DNA from: an uncultured Christensenella sp.
GTDB lineage: Bacteria; Bacillota; Clostridia; Christensenellales; Pumilibacteraceae
NCBI GenBank assembly: GCA_910585055.1
Contig: CAJUBY010000017.1
Coordinates: 1-34,445, forward strand
Reading direction: 5' to 3'
Length of the DNA: 34,445 bases
In this document: in pieces, positions 16,601 through 24,089 of the stretch
Layout: every line of letters starts with the position of its first letter
How positions within the stretch are numbered: the first letter of the stretch is position 1
Translations under genes and position numbers: made by a program
Notes under the pieces: generated by a model
Seen by the model: only the letters and a program-made list of their open reading frames with translations
Databases searched by the model: none
Told to the model about the DNA's origin: nothing

Positions 16601-18214
16601 GGAAGGAAATTTCGGTGCTTTTTTAAGCGGCGAGATATTTGCCGTTATCTCTTTCCCCGCGACTGTCACCGTGCCGGCTATGGAGCGCAGCGATTTGTCT
16701 TCGTCGTTTATAAGTATAGCGGCGTCGATCTTTACTTTGCCGAGTTGCGGTATTACGTCGGATAGATCCATCTCGAAAGACAGCGGTATACGGACGATCC
16801 CGTTCTCTTCGGTCATATTGCAATCTCGGAAGATCACGTCGAGCATATCGCCGCCGAAAATCTTATCGGGATCCAACGCGCCTATCGTACCGAATATCGC
16901 CGCAAGCCTTTCGTCTTCCGTCAGCTTTTGAAGATCCGATGTCTTGATATAACCGTTTATGCCGTTGAGCTTGATGTTTATTCTGTCGCCGGAGTACCCG
17001 ATATACAGAACGTCGCCCAACATTGCGCGAATGTTTGATGTTTTGAGATCTGCCGACAGGACAAGATCGTATATCGAAAAATCGCCGAGTTTGATGTCGG
17101 CTTTAAGATCGAGAGTTTGTTCTCCGCTCATATATCCGGCAAAAGCCGTCGCCAGATAATCGGATGCGGACAGCTGTCCGGGGATCTCGATATCGGGCGG
17201 TGTGTAGCCGGGATTGCTCAGCGCTTTATCTATATACGGTTGGAAAAAATCGGTTTCGGGCACGATACCGTTTTCGTCGCTTATTTGAGTAAATGTTTCG
17301 GTAAGATCGCTCGTACAGTTCATTGCGCCCAGAACGGGTATCGCAATATCGTAGTTTTCCACAGACCGCACAGTTATGGGATTCCAATTGTCGTCGATAG
17401 TAACCGTAATGCGTACGGAATGAAATACCGGGTTTTGATCCGCGCCGCCGAGCGTCCGCACTTCGTTTCTGTAGTAGAGCGTACTTTCGAACGGATCGAG
17501 CGTAAGACTGAATTTGTAGTTGCCGTCGGGACCGGGCGTGAGATTTTCCGGTACGTAAAAATCGAAACCGTGACCGCCGTCCGCCGCGGCGTTTACCGCT
17601 CGGACATGCCCGGAATTTTCGTCTTTGACGGAAGTGACGGTTTTTTCGTTTATGATATATTTGCTTAACTGATTGGGTATAGTACCGTATTTTTTGCCGT
17701 ATTCTTCGAACGACATCTGATAAGCCTTATCGGAGAACGTCGCGGTATTTCCGCTAATTCCGGTAGACGGACGGTAGATTATTATATCGTTATATGCATA
17801 TTTCTGTTCGGCAACGCTTTTAAGGCTGGATGAAGATATCGTTTCCGAAAACACCCTGTTTCCGCCGAGAGCGACGCGCGTGTTGTTGATGTTTTGCGTG
17901 TAGCTGCCGAGCTTTATGTCCGCAATGACTTTTCCGGATGTCGTGCCTTTGAAAAACGAAGCGTGGTGCAGCCTGTACGCCGTATATTTGAGATTGGACA
18001 TAAGGTCGTAATCGGCAGGCGAACCCGATTCGGGCGTTTCCGCCTCTATTACTATGGTTTCTCCCCATGCGGCGCTGAATTTACGGTTATCGCTCGTAAA
18101 CGTATTGGTAAAACCGGCTACTATACCAAGTATAAGTATAGATGCTATTATATATATTATTACTTTTCGACGTGTCGTAAATTTCGACTTTGCCGTAAGC
18201 GGTTTGGATGTCAT
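10625..18214 (-). CDS. Giant membrane-anchored beta-repeat protein (2,529 aa)
   Basis: I do not recognise this protein. A basic N-terminus (to about residue 16) is followed by one hydrophobic helix (about 17-36), so nearly the whole chain should be extracellular. Six diverged copies of a unit of roughly 180-230 residues run from about residue 400 to 1440. Their easiest landmark is a strand pair of the type DGTxYxxIGDIKIK, seen near residues 408, 608, 818, 1000, 1211 and 1440, each followed by a helical segment. Around residues 1650-1700 is a stretch with repeated DADGN/K motifs that could bind Ca2+. The C-terminal part has a related YDDVLYVQGV strand and a Cys/Tyr-containing end. No LPXTG, SLH, cohesin or enzyme motif is visible. 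The open frame extends to 18304, but GGAG about 8 nt before ATG 18214 and a promoter at 18261-18289 fix the start. It is monocistronic, with a palindromic terminator. Confidence 0.88.
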   Translation of the reverse strand: MTSKPLTAKSKFTTRRKVIIYIIASILILGIVAGFTNTFTSDNRKFSAAWGETIVIEAETPESGSPADYDLMSNLKYTAYRLHHASFFKGTTSGKVIADIKLGSYTQNINNTRVALGGNRVFSETISSSSLKSVAEQKYAYNDIIIYRPSTGISGNTATFSDKAYQMSFEEYGKKYGTIPNQLSKYIINEKTVTSVKDENSGHVRAVNAAADGGHGFDFYVPENLTPGPDGNYKFSLTLDPFESTLYYRNEVRTLGGADQNPVFHSVRITVTIDDNWNPITVRSVENYDIAIPVLGAMNCTSDLTETFTQISDENGIVPETDFFQPYIDKALSNPGYTPPDIEIPGQLSASDYLATAFAGYMSGEQTLDLKADIKLGDFSIYDLVLSADLKTSNIRAMLGDVLYIGYSGDRINIKLNGINGYIKTSDLQKLTEDERLAAIFGTIGALDPDKIFGGDMLDVIFRDCNMTEENGIVRIPLSFEMDLSDVIPQLGKVKIDAAILINDEDKSLRSIAGTVTVAGKEITANISPLKKAPKFPSVAGAADLSDAVGFIPDILATALQKTYGIDGKISVNGCDIGVSAYIDRTNGLVADAVISVLGLDISVKYADNVLFVGIGNIKVRGTSDDLPLLIDSAAKLFGTDLGKYADVLKLLLPTSLNDAVGIIRSLTADGNSLKAEFKFLTIPVAVSLTRADGRLNAVGINADADIFGFKLEADAELKLSEPERKTVSIPTENCITFGELAGITADIEPYLNSDKNFEIILDGNIGIENKRYSAAGELFIDRTKTVDGTTEYAAYGAFDILGQKAKIVYKDGTAYAAIGDIKIKIATADIGSLFASVFGIVGNTGATAVLPEINIGDAIGAVKSLVISPEGSLVLTINTASGDATAALNIKTGKLVVRGNINGCETDISADLTLTERDHGIAAPSDKDEYLDAAVFGTMADTLAAVITQKGLSAVTGITLNGKTYAAQLSLSFANGELMLSLKENSLPLDITVTDGTAYMAVGDVKIRSTVNELKTIAELIKDSMPAQVVEYLRETAEKLSGMLSAGSGSGADNDISAVISNILASVTELSVQNGSLVLGMSFNGIHFDLNVSPTLSDICGTVFIPSETTGAADAEISLFIKDLNAGAQNIITPDASLYVSADEFVSVLGPILPYAKEQALDINFDVSVFGQTVTGSAYIDLGSITTGLQAQTTLDIAGMPVVLTIKDDALYLDINNGGICIIQSLTEDGIMSALTSLDQALPELKISETLQQIADISSADILNMIRSVSLTPLIDGGFAVSIEIGGKNYVIDILTQDGELHGMEITGGGINIRLNAKLENGRLAALHTVNSTVSGTRFSANIDINGSAKRELNVSEDNIAIEDLVPYIAPIKSLADEARSAKTVTIDLDMTAAVFGNSVKISGPVTLSLDPFAINADLYLFADSADKTLLSVKYVDGTLFVKTGKIKLSFDTASDLGTLYASIEKYLPESLKNLKNNMSELSSISALINSFKQISGSSDTESVLNILFDTNNAKNKSVIKQAADMISVFTRGEDRQLGIAVTVMDIPFAIVLNVTPVINNGNIDINVKTDLGSVLSLDASAKLSFGAEQSAAVLPPHDKSDYVPITAFAKTLIDAVNTLTAKAPDIVTTDPEGNTATVSQTAFELDEFKFDYDIFKLKTETDADGNTVTVTDKQTGRPVVETDADGNKITDSRIEVSNIPGRKALRFALTSTSVTDADGKTVSVTNKIAIEAHIVLGIKSGTTYKNGFPAEIDLYVAPTAEHPEGLAYLFYKEADGHGEKISIDYTSVMQIAAALMDIIGADDELIDSLLKEYRLPIDTSLFDSMSVAGFDTLRQTVNTVADAAEQLKLGLADIKAAWNSFRATKTVDELVAEFTGDVNAYGQSSVKALLTTGIEYIKNAIGKLGIGNTDISDTADPDAGMINGALFGKITDSVEFAYETGKISATVDNAAATGADGYSTITVCGSENKIDTIEVDNLDINTARLNTFAMTFTSGRNISIEIPSDFDTADGNVTYSDFSNITHLLFDVMNTANLKEFQIGGLDTSDTINVKLNLGSFSGLANMDLNIRYDIKVKIIPSGTDQYGKTIYKTAAAVELQYKDFTATILGAKTRVVADCITRLYFYDDVLYVQGVRDWGTKTEDVGMLTDIRYDCKRKGSAYTQHMTIQNHEIYSTETAYIDYVNVMYTIDEFMWMIENDMTKFMHEFLFYLVPLSKSFTIAKINLQDTIIDQIAGSSSDTPAVNTDNTFAKIFKGYTYNGSTHTLTLGLKELAGNNALSDLVVSITGMNDGDDDGKNGNIRNNYISALTVHTDIQNSLITVDLSATLNNIRVSSDNSSIYSSGFAPSDVTLKSGAFSMSGKNYIKDYTGYEPDTLYMLDGTAYEYRAEDGNVYLYTDHGRLPAVYRPVGGSDITAKTTSSCSNKGSNEGYKFGDLLWEYTWTYTLDRGYCIDDITDRIYYVGTGADGSPYVYRMENGVKIPVRIKSIINDFLAQVERDGAGNIVSVTNRNGGIQWVRPWQSVYGYADAA

Positions 18215-18260
18215 ATATATTCTCCGAATGATTCGGTACGAATCGAATTTGATACTGTAT

Positions 18261-18289
18261 ATTCTATCACTATTGATATGTTTTGTCAA
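18261..18289 (-). promoter_or_regulatory. Sigma-A promoter of the giant gene
   Basis: On the minus strand, TTGACA (18289-18284), a 17-bp spacer and TAGAAT (18266-18261) predict a start near 18254 and a leader of about 40 nt before ATG 18214. Confidence 0.85.
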
Positions 18290-18619
18290 TATATTTTTAG
18301 ACACTTTCGTGCCTATATGTATAAAATATGCTTACAAAAGGCTTTTTTGCGCTTGTCGGAGTTTATTTTGCCGTAAAAAACTCGGACTTGATATTTTATG
18401 TAATAATATATATGTTACAATAACCGTTACGGTATACAATATGTATGATCTATAACGAATTTTCCGCTCTATATAGTTAGCGGTTATTATTTTGTAAACA
18501 TCGTCGCAAATATTTAAATTATACATTATAAAAAAATAATAGAACATGATTTATCGAATATCATAATATAAAAACATGCGGATTTCGACAAATTAGGCTA
18601 TATCTCAAACATAAAACTG
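18290..18619. other. AT-rich non-coding stretch
   Basis: About 330 bases without a credible gene lie between the giant gene's promoter and the initiator tRNA promoter. The stretch is strongly A+T rich. It holds a small palindrome, ACCGTTACGGT (near 18423-18433), and a weak promoter-like TTGATA-N17-TATGTT (18388-18416, plus strand) with no reading frame behind it. I see nothing else. Confidence 0.4.
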
Positions 18620-18648
18620 TTGACAAACGGAAAAAATGATGATATAAT
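18620..18648 (+). promoter_or_regulatory. Perfect-consensus promoter of the initiator tRNA
   Basis: TTGACA (18620-18625), a 17-bp spacer and TATAAT (18643-18648) predict a start about five bases before the mature tRNA 5' end. Confidence 0.85.
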
Positions 18649-18659
18649 TATCGAAATGA

Positions 18660-18737
<78 letters not shown>

Positions 18738-18738
18738 A

Positions 18739-18776
18739 AAATCGGCAATGTCTTTAGACATTGCCGATTTTTTTCT
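18739..18776 (+). terminator. Intrinsic terminator of the initiator tRNA
   Basis: AAATCGGCAATGTC (18739-18752) pairs perfectly with GACATTGCCGATTT (18757-18770) around a TTTA loop, followed by a T-run. Confidence 0.9.
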
Positions 18777-18807
18777 TCTTAATTGGTGTGATTTCTAAAA
18801 ATAAAAA

Positions 18808-18826
18808 CGACGACGTACCGTCGTCG
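18808..18826 (-). terminator. Intrinsic terminator of the Cys-rich protein gene
   Basis: On the minus strand, CGACGACG, loop GTA and CGTCGTCG are followed by TTTTTATTTTT. It sits about 45 nt beyond the stop of the 99-residue gene. Confidence 0.8.
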
Positions 18827-18869
18827 CTTTATCCCTACGAGAAATATCGCAAGGAGTTTGTGTCCGATC

Positions 18870-19169
18870 TCAGCTTTTGCCCGTATCGCATGTGTCGTTG
18901 TCCGGATCGATCATCTGATAATTGTTATTCGTGGGGCGCGTACGTTTGCTCGCCGGTTTTTTGCATGCCGTTCTTTTGGCGCCGCACTTTCTTTTTACCG
19001 GCGCCGGGAAAACTTCTTCTTCGATAACTTCTTCCGCGGCGAGTTCGCTGTCCGATCTTCCGCAGTCGCATCGGTCTTTGCCGCAGCCGCAATCGCATTT
19101 GTCCGAGTCTTTGCCGAATTTCGACGACATTTTGTTCCATGCCGATTTGATTTTCTGTTTGATGCTCAT
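18870..19169 (-). CDS. Small cysteine-rich charged protein (99 aa)
   Basis: I do not recognise a family. The N-terminal 20 residues are basic (MSIKQKIKSAWNKMSSKFGK). A compact cysteine cluster follows, CDCGCGKDRCDCG (residues 25-37), then a run of acidic residues (AAEEVIEEEV) and a second basic part with two more cysteines (KRKCGAKRTACKK). The cluster looks able to bind a metal ion or form disulfides, but the spacing is not that of a standard zinc ribbon. It is probably a real gene because GGAG stands 7 nt before the ATG and a minus-strand terminator follows the stop. It stands alone, between the initiator tRNA and the ABC transporter. Confidence 0.68.
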   Translation of the reverse strand: MSIKQKIKSAWNKMSSKFGKDSDKCDCGCGKDRCDCGRSDSELAAEEVIEEEVFPAPVKRKCGAKRTACKKPASKRTRPTNNNYQMIDPDNDTCDTGKS

Positions 19170-19376
19170 GTTTTATCTCCGTTCGAATATTTTTATCGGG
19201 TCGGTAATAGTATGAGCTTATCGGTGTTTTTTATTCGTAGCGTTGTTAAGTTATATCGGATGCTGTAGCGGCGGTTTCGATGTGTGCGGTAAAGTATACG
19301 TTATGCGCCGTATCGGTCATATATTTTATGCTTCGGGGCAATCCTTATTAATTCGGGTCTATACGCCGCGTAATTC

Positions 19377-19405
19377 TTTACAAAACAAAAAAAAGGTTGT
19401 ATACT
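19377..19405 (+). promoter_or_regulatory. Sigma-A promoter of the long 19.4-28.2 kb cluster
   Basis: TTTACA (19377-19382), a 17-bp spacer and TATACT (19400-19405) lie ahead of a leader of about 40 nt with AAGGGAG before ATG 19451. Confidence 0.75.
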
Positions 19406-19450
19406 ATACGGAATATACGCTCAAACTCATTCCTTTTAAGGGAGAACAAC

Positions 19451-22126
19451 ATGTTAGAACTGAAAAATATCACAAAGGATTACGAAGTAGGGAACGAAAA
19501 AGTCCATGCGCTCAAGGGCGTCAGTTTGGCGTTCGGAAAAAGCGGTATGGTTTCTATCCTGGGACAGTCGGGCTGCGGCAAAACGACGTTGCTTAATATA
19601 ATAGGCGGTCTGGATAGGTATACCGACGGCGATCTTATAATCAACGGCAGGTCTACGGAATATTTCAAAGCGTCGGACTGGGACGCGTACCGAAATCAGA
19701 AAATAGGCTTTGTATTTCAGTCGTATAATCTTATACCGCACCTTACCGTGCTCGGGAACGTAGAGCTTGCGCTAACGCTATCGGGCGTGAAAAAGGCAGA
19801 ACGCCGTGCGCGAGCCGCGGACGCGCTGCGCAAGGTCGGGTTGGAAGGCGAGATAAAAAAGCGTCCCAATCAGATGTCGGGCGGACAGATGCAGCGCGTG
19901 GCTATAGCGCGCGCACTGGTCAACGACCCGGATATAATCCTTGCCGACGAACCTACGGGCGCGCTCGACAGTACTACGAGCGTTGCGGTAATGGAACTGC
20001 TTAAAGAGATCTCGCACGAACGTTTGGTAATAATGGTGACGCATAACCAAACGCTTGCAGAAACGTATTCCACACGTATAATTTCCATGTTGGACGGCGA
20101 AGTAAAAAGCGATTCTGCGCCGGTCGAGTTTTCGTGCGACATTGCGGTCGGAAGTTCCGACACCGCCGAAGTAGGCGTCGATCCCGGCAAGGTCTCGGAC
20201 GGCGATGCGGCGCCGACTGCGGAAAACACTGCGGCGGTAAATATTTCGACTGAAAATGCCCATGCGACGCCGACAGACAAACAACTGAAAAAGCAAAAGG
20301 CAAAGGAACAGAAAGCAATAACCAAAGCCAACCGCGCATCGCTTAAAAAGACGTCGATGTCGCTTTTTACGGCGTTCGGTTTGTCTTGGCGCAATCTTAT
20401 AACCAAAAAGGGTAGGACGATAGCTACCGCTGTCGCCGGGTCAATAGGTATCATAGGCGTTGCGCTCGTGCTCGCCCTGTCAAACGGCTTTAACAACTAC
20501 ATACTCGACATGCAGACTTCCATGCTGGCGCATTATCCCGTAACTTCAAATAATCTTACTATAGATATGGAAACAGCCATGGAAAGCATGGAGAACATGA
20601 GCGCAAAGTTCGAGAAGTTTCCGGACGGCAATAAAGTCATAATAAAAGCGGACGCCGCGACCGCGCCGTTCCATTACAACAGAATCACGGACGAGTATTT
20701 AAAGCATGTCGCAAATATGCCGAAAGGGCTTGCCATAGACGTAACTTACGAGTATGCGCGCAACAAACCCGTCATGAGCGCCAACACTTCGGGCGGATAC
20801 GGGTTTATAAATACGGGAACGAGCAGCATGAACAGTATGCTCGGGACCGGCGCGTCGCTTTTTCAGCTGCTTTTGAACAATTCCGATTACGTGCTGTCGC
20901 AGTACGATATATTAAAGGGCAAGTACCCGACCGCAGCTAACGAGATAGCTTTGATCATAGGCGACGACAACGCGATAAATGCAAGTACGTTGCGTTCCGC
21001 CGGACTCAAACTGCCCGATGGTTACGAAAATGCGACTTTCGACGCGACTTTCGACGACTTTATTGGGCAGGAACTTAAGCTTATCCATAATAACGAGTGG
21101 TTTACTCGCGGTGACGACGGTATATACAGATCGTTTAAATCAAACGACCAAAAGGAATTAAAGGCGCTTTACGACGATCCAAATAATATGACGTTAAAGG
21201 TAGTGGGCGTTATGCGCGTAAAAGAAACGGCGGCGCTTGCGATATTTTCGTCGGGACTTGTGTATACCCCCGAACTCAATAAAGCGTTTTTGCGCGACTG
21301 TATCGAAAGCGACGTGGCAAAAGCACAGCGCGAAAACCGCGAAATGTATATCAGCGACGTGACGACGGTGACACTGGATACGATATCTTCCGTTATTTCC
21401 AAGGCGCTTGGTCTCGACGAGATCGTGTACAGCGGACAGCGGTTCGACTGCGAGCTGTTCCAAAAAATTTACAGCATGTCCAAAATGATGAAGATAAACA
21501 TAACGGAAGCGGACATGTACGATCAGGCTTTGCAGGCGGTGGGCGCGGTAGATACTCCGTCGGGATTGAATTTCTACCCTGTAAGTTTCTCCAAAAAGAC
21601 GGAGATGATAAATTACGTAAACAAGTACAACGTCGGAAAGGACGACAGTCATAAGATAATGGTGCTGGACGCGTCGTCGCTCGTGACCGATACCGTCAGC
21701 GACATGATAGACATAATCTCGTACGTGTTGGTAGCGTTCGCCGCAATATCGCTTTTGGTGTCGTCGGTTATGATAAGCATAATAACTTACGCGTCTGTCG
21801 CCGAACGTATAAAAGAAATAGGCGTTTTGCGTGCCGTCGGGGCGAGAAAAACGGATATAATGCGCGTGTTTATAGCGGAAACGGCAATAATCGGTTTTGC
21901 CGCGGGTATATTCGGCGTGCTTGTAACGCTTATACTGTCTTTCCCGTTGAGCAGTCTGTTTATAAGCATATCGGAAGGCGTGATCACTACGAGCCTTGTA
22001 TCGGTAGCGTGGTGGCATGCGTTGCTTTTGATAGGCGTAAGCGTATTGCTTACTTTGATAGCCGGTTCGTTGCCGGCAAGGAGCGCGTCCAAGCGCGATC
22101 CTGTGGTCGCGCTGCGCAGCGAGTAG
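19451..22126 (+). CDS. ABC transporter, fused ATPase and FtsX-type permease
   Basis: The 891-residue protein joins both halves of a MacB/LolD-like transporter. The ATPase half (about 1-225) has Walker A GQSGCGKTT (38-46), signature MSGGQ (142-146), Walker B ILADEP (with Glu167) and the LDS D-loop. A linker of about 85 residues rich in Lys and Ala leads to an FtsX-type permease: one helix near residue 335, a large extracellular domain of about 370 residues, then three C-terminal helices with the usual SVAERIKEIGVLRAVGARKTDI loop. In this family the motor drives mechanical work or export of peptides and lipids rather than import; the substrate is not readable. The in-frame frame extends to 19397, but the promoter -10 covers that site, and AAGGGAG sets ATG 19451. 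metG follows 28 nt later. Confidence 0.93.
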   Translation: MLELKNITKDYEVGNEKVHALKGVSLAFGKSGMVSILGQSGCGKTTLLNIIGGLDRYTDGDLIINGRSTEYFKASDWDAYRNQKIGFVFQSYNLIPHLTVLGNVELALTLSGVKKAERRARAADALRKVGLEGEIKKRPNQMSGGQMQRVAIARALVNDPDIILADEPTGALDSTTSVAVMELLKEISHERLVIMVTHNQTLAETYSTRIISMLDGEVKSDSAPVEFSCDIAVGSSDTAEVGVDPGKVSDGDAAPTAENTAAVNISTENAHATPTDKQLKKQKAKEQKAITKANRASLKKTSMSLFTAFGLSWRNLITKKGRTIATAVAGSIGIIGVALVLALSNGFNNYILDMQTSMLAHYPVTSNNLTIDMETAMESMENMSAKFEKFPDGNKVIIKADAATAPFHYNRITDEYLKHVANMPKGLAIDVTYEYARNKPVMSANTSGGYGFINTGTSSMNSMLGTGASLFQLLLNNSDYVLSQYDILKGKYPTAANEIALIIGDDNAINASTLRSAGLKLPDGYENATFDATFDDFIGQELKLIHNNEWFTRGDDGIYRSFKSNDQKELKALYDDPNNMTLKVVGVMRVKETAALAIFSSGLVYTPELNKAFLRDCIESDVAKAQRENREMYISDVTTVTLDTISSVISKALGLDEIVYSGQRFDCELFQKIYSMSKMMKINITEADMYDQALQAVGAVDTPSGLNFYPVSFSKKTEMINYVNKYNVGKDDSHKIMVLDASSLVTDTVSDMIDIISYVLVAFAAISLLVSSVMISIITYASVAERIKEIGVLRAVGARKTDIMRVFIAETAIIGFAAGIFGVLVTLILSFPLSSLFISISEGVITTSLVSVAWWHALLLIGVSVLLTLIAGSLPARSASKRDPVVALRSE

Positions 22127-22154
22127 AGCCGTAACGGTCATTCGGAGCATTGTG

Positions 22155-24089
22155 ATGAAAGAGAACAAAAAGAAGTTTTATATAACCACGCCCATATATT
22201 ACGCTAGCGGAAGCCTGCACATAGGGCATTGTTACACTACCGTTGCTTGCGACGCGATAGCGCGGTTCAAGCGCATGGACGGTTACGACGTTTTCTATCT
22301 TACCGGTACCGACGAGCACGGACAAAAAGTCCAGAAAGCCGCCGAGCAAAAGGGCATGTCGCCGCAGGCGTTCGTGGACGGACTTGCGGAGCGTATCACC
22401 GCGCTGTGGAAACGTATGGATATAAGCTATGACGGCTTTATCCGTACCACAAACAAACAGCACGAAAAGATCGTAGCGGATATTTTTACCAAGCTTTACG
22501 AACAGGGCGATATATATAAGTCGGAATATTCGGGCAAATACTGCGAGCCGTGCGAGTCGTTTTGGACGCAGTCGCAGCTTATCGACGGTAAATGTCCGGA
22601 CTGCGGAAGACCGGTACGCGACGAAAAGCAGGAATGTTATTTCCTGCGTATAAGCAAGTACGCCGACCGTATAAGAAAACTTCTTACCGAGACCGATTTT
22701 TTGCAACCCGATTCGAGAGTGCGCGAAATGGTAAATAATTTTATCGACAAGGGGCTTACCGACCTTGCCGTAACGCGCACGTCGTTTGATTGGGGAATAC
22801 GTGTACCGTTCGACGACAAACACGTTATTTATGTATGGATAGACGCCCTGCCCAACTATCTCACCGCGCTCGGGTACGGTACGGAAAACGACGGACCGTA
22901 CAAAAAATATTGGCCGTGCGATATGCACGTGATGGCGAAAGAGATCGTCAGATTCCACGCCATAGTATGGCCCGCGATACTCATGGCGCTCGGCGTACCG
23001 CTGCCCAAACGGGTCTACGGTCACGGCTGGATAATGTTCGGCGGCGACAAGATGAGCAAGTCCAAAGGAAACGTAGTCGATCCGTTTGTACTCACCGACA
23101 GATACGGCGTCGACGCGCTCAGATATTATCTGCTGTCGTCCATGCCGTTCGGCGAAGACAGCAATTACGGCAACGAACTTTTGCTTTCGGTTATCAACAA
23201 CGACATCGTCAACGATCTAGGCAATCTCGTGCGCCGGACTTTCGCCATGAGCAGGCATTATTTCGACGGCAAAGTGCATAAGCCGAAGCCCGACCCGCGC
23301 GATGCCGAATATACAGCTGCCGTCGACGGTCTTTTAACGGCGGTACGCGCCGATATGGACAAGCCCGAACTAAATAAAGCGCTCGAAAAAATATTCGGCG
23401 TTATAGATATGTCAAATAAGTATATCGACGCGAATAAGCCGTGGGAACTTAATAAGATGGGCGACGCCGAGCGGCTCAACGCAGTAATATACAATCTTTT
23501 GGAAGGGATAAGGGTGACGGCACAGCTGCTTTTGCCGTTCCTTACCAAATATCCGCGCCGAATATTCGAAGGATTGGGATTGCCCGTTCCCGAAGATTTC
23601 GTAGCGGCGAAGTACGGCGCGGCGGAAAACTACGAAACTACCGAGATAGAGCCTATTTTAAACAGGCTGGAGATAAAAAAGGAGCTTGCGGAATTGGAAC
23701 AACTTGCGGAAACCGAAAACGTTTCGGAAAAAACGGAAAACAAAGCGGACGAACGGCAAAATACGCCCGAGCTTATATCTATCGACGATTTCTTTAAGAC
23801 GGAAATTGCGGTCGTCGATATCGAAGAATGCGAAAAAGTGGAAAAAGCCAAAAAACTGCTTAAACTGACGGTGTTCGACGGGACGCGCCGTCGCACCGTG
23901 GTTTCCGGCATAGCCATGGCGTATAAGCCGGAAGAACTTGTCGGTAAAAAAGCGGCGCTTGTCGCCAATCTCAAACCGGCGAAGCTCTGCGGGATCATGT
24001 CCGAGGGGATGCTTTTGTGTTCGGTGGGCGCCGACGGGCTGCCGCGGCTTATTATGCCGACGGGCGACGCCGGGGATAAAATATGCTGA
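22155..24089 (+). CDS. metG: Methionyl-tRNA synthetase
   Basis: This is a class I synthetase that charges both initiator and elongator tRNA-Met. The HIGH box is at residues 22-25 (LHIGHCYTT) and KMSKS at 299-303. A zinc knuckle-like CEPC...CPDC pair lies near residues 131-150. The anticodon-binding helical domain follows, and at the C-terminus there is a tRNA-binding OB-fold (about 540-644, IDDFFKTEIAVVDIEEC through GIMSEGMLL), after a charged linker. Length (644 residues) is normal for the dimeric form with the C-terminal domain. GGAG stands before ATG 22155; the GTG at 22152 is less likely. The stop overlaps the next gene by 7 nt. Confidence 0.97.
   Translation: MKENKKKFYITTPIYYASGSLHIGHCYTTVACDAIARFKRMDGYDVFYLTGTDEHGQKVQKAAEQKGMSPQAFVDGLAERITALWKRMDISYDGFIRTTNKQHEKIVADIFTKLYEQGDIYKSEYSGKYCEPCESFWTQSQLIDGKCPDCGRPVRDEKQECYFLRISKYADRIRKLLTETDFLQPDSRVREMVNNFIDKGLTDLAVTRTSFDWGIRVPFDDKHVIYVWIDALPNYLTALGYGTENDGPYKKYWPCDMHVMAKEIVRFHAIVWPAILMALGVPLPKRVYGHGWIMFGGDKMSKSKGNVVDPFVLTDRYGVDALRYYLLSSMPFGEDSNYGNELLLSVINNDIVNDLGNLVRRTFAMSRHYFDGKVHKPKPDPRDAEYTAAVDGLLTAVRADMDKPELNKALEKIFGVIDMSNKYIDANKPWELNKMGDAERLNAVIYNLLEGIRVTAQLLLPFLTKYPRRIFEGLGLPVPEDFVAAKYGAAENYETTEIEPILNRLEIKKELAELEQLAETENVSEKTENKADERQNTPELISIDDFFKTEIAVVDIEECEKVEKAKKLLKLTVFDGTRRRTVVSGIAMAYKPEELVGKKAALVANLKPAKLCGIMSEGMLLCSVGADGLPRLIMPTGDAGDKIC

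Noticed and set aside
10625..18214. The giant protein as an LPXTG or S-layer surface protein
   Set aside because: No sortase motif or SLH domain appears at the C-terminus; the only anchor visible is the N-terminal helix.
18388..18416. TTGATA-N17-TATGTT as a promoter in the AT-rich gap
   Set aside because: The -10 is poor, AT-rich DNA makes such hits likely, and no gene or RNA follows it.
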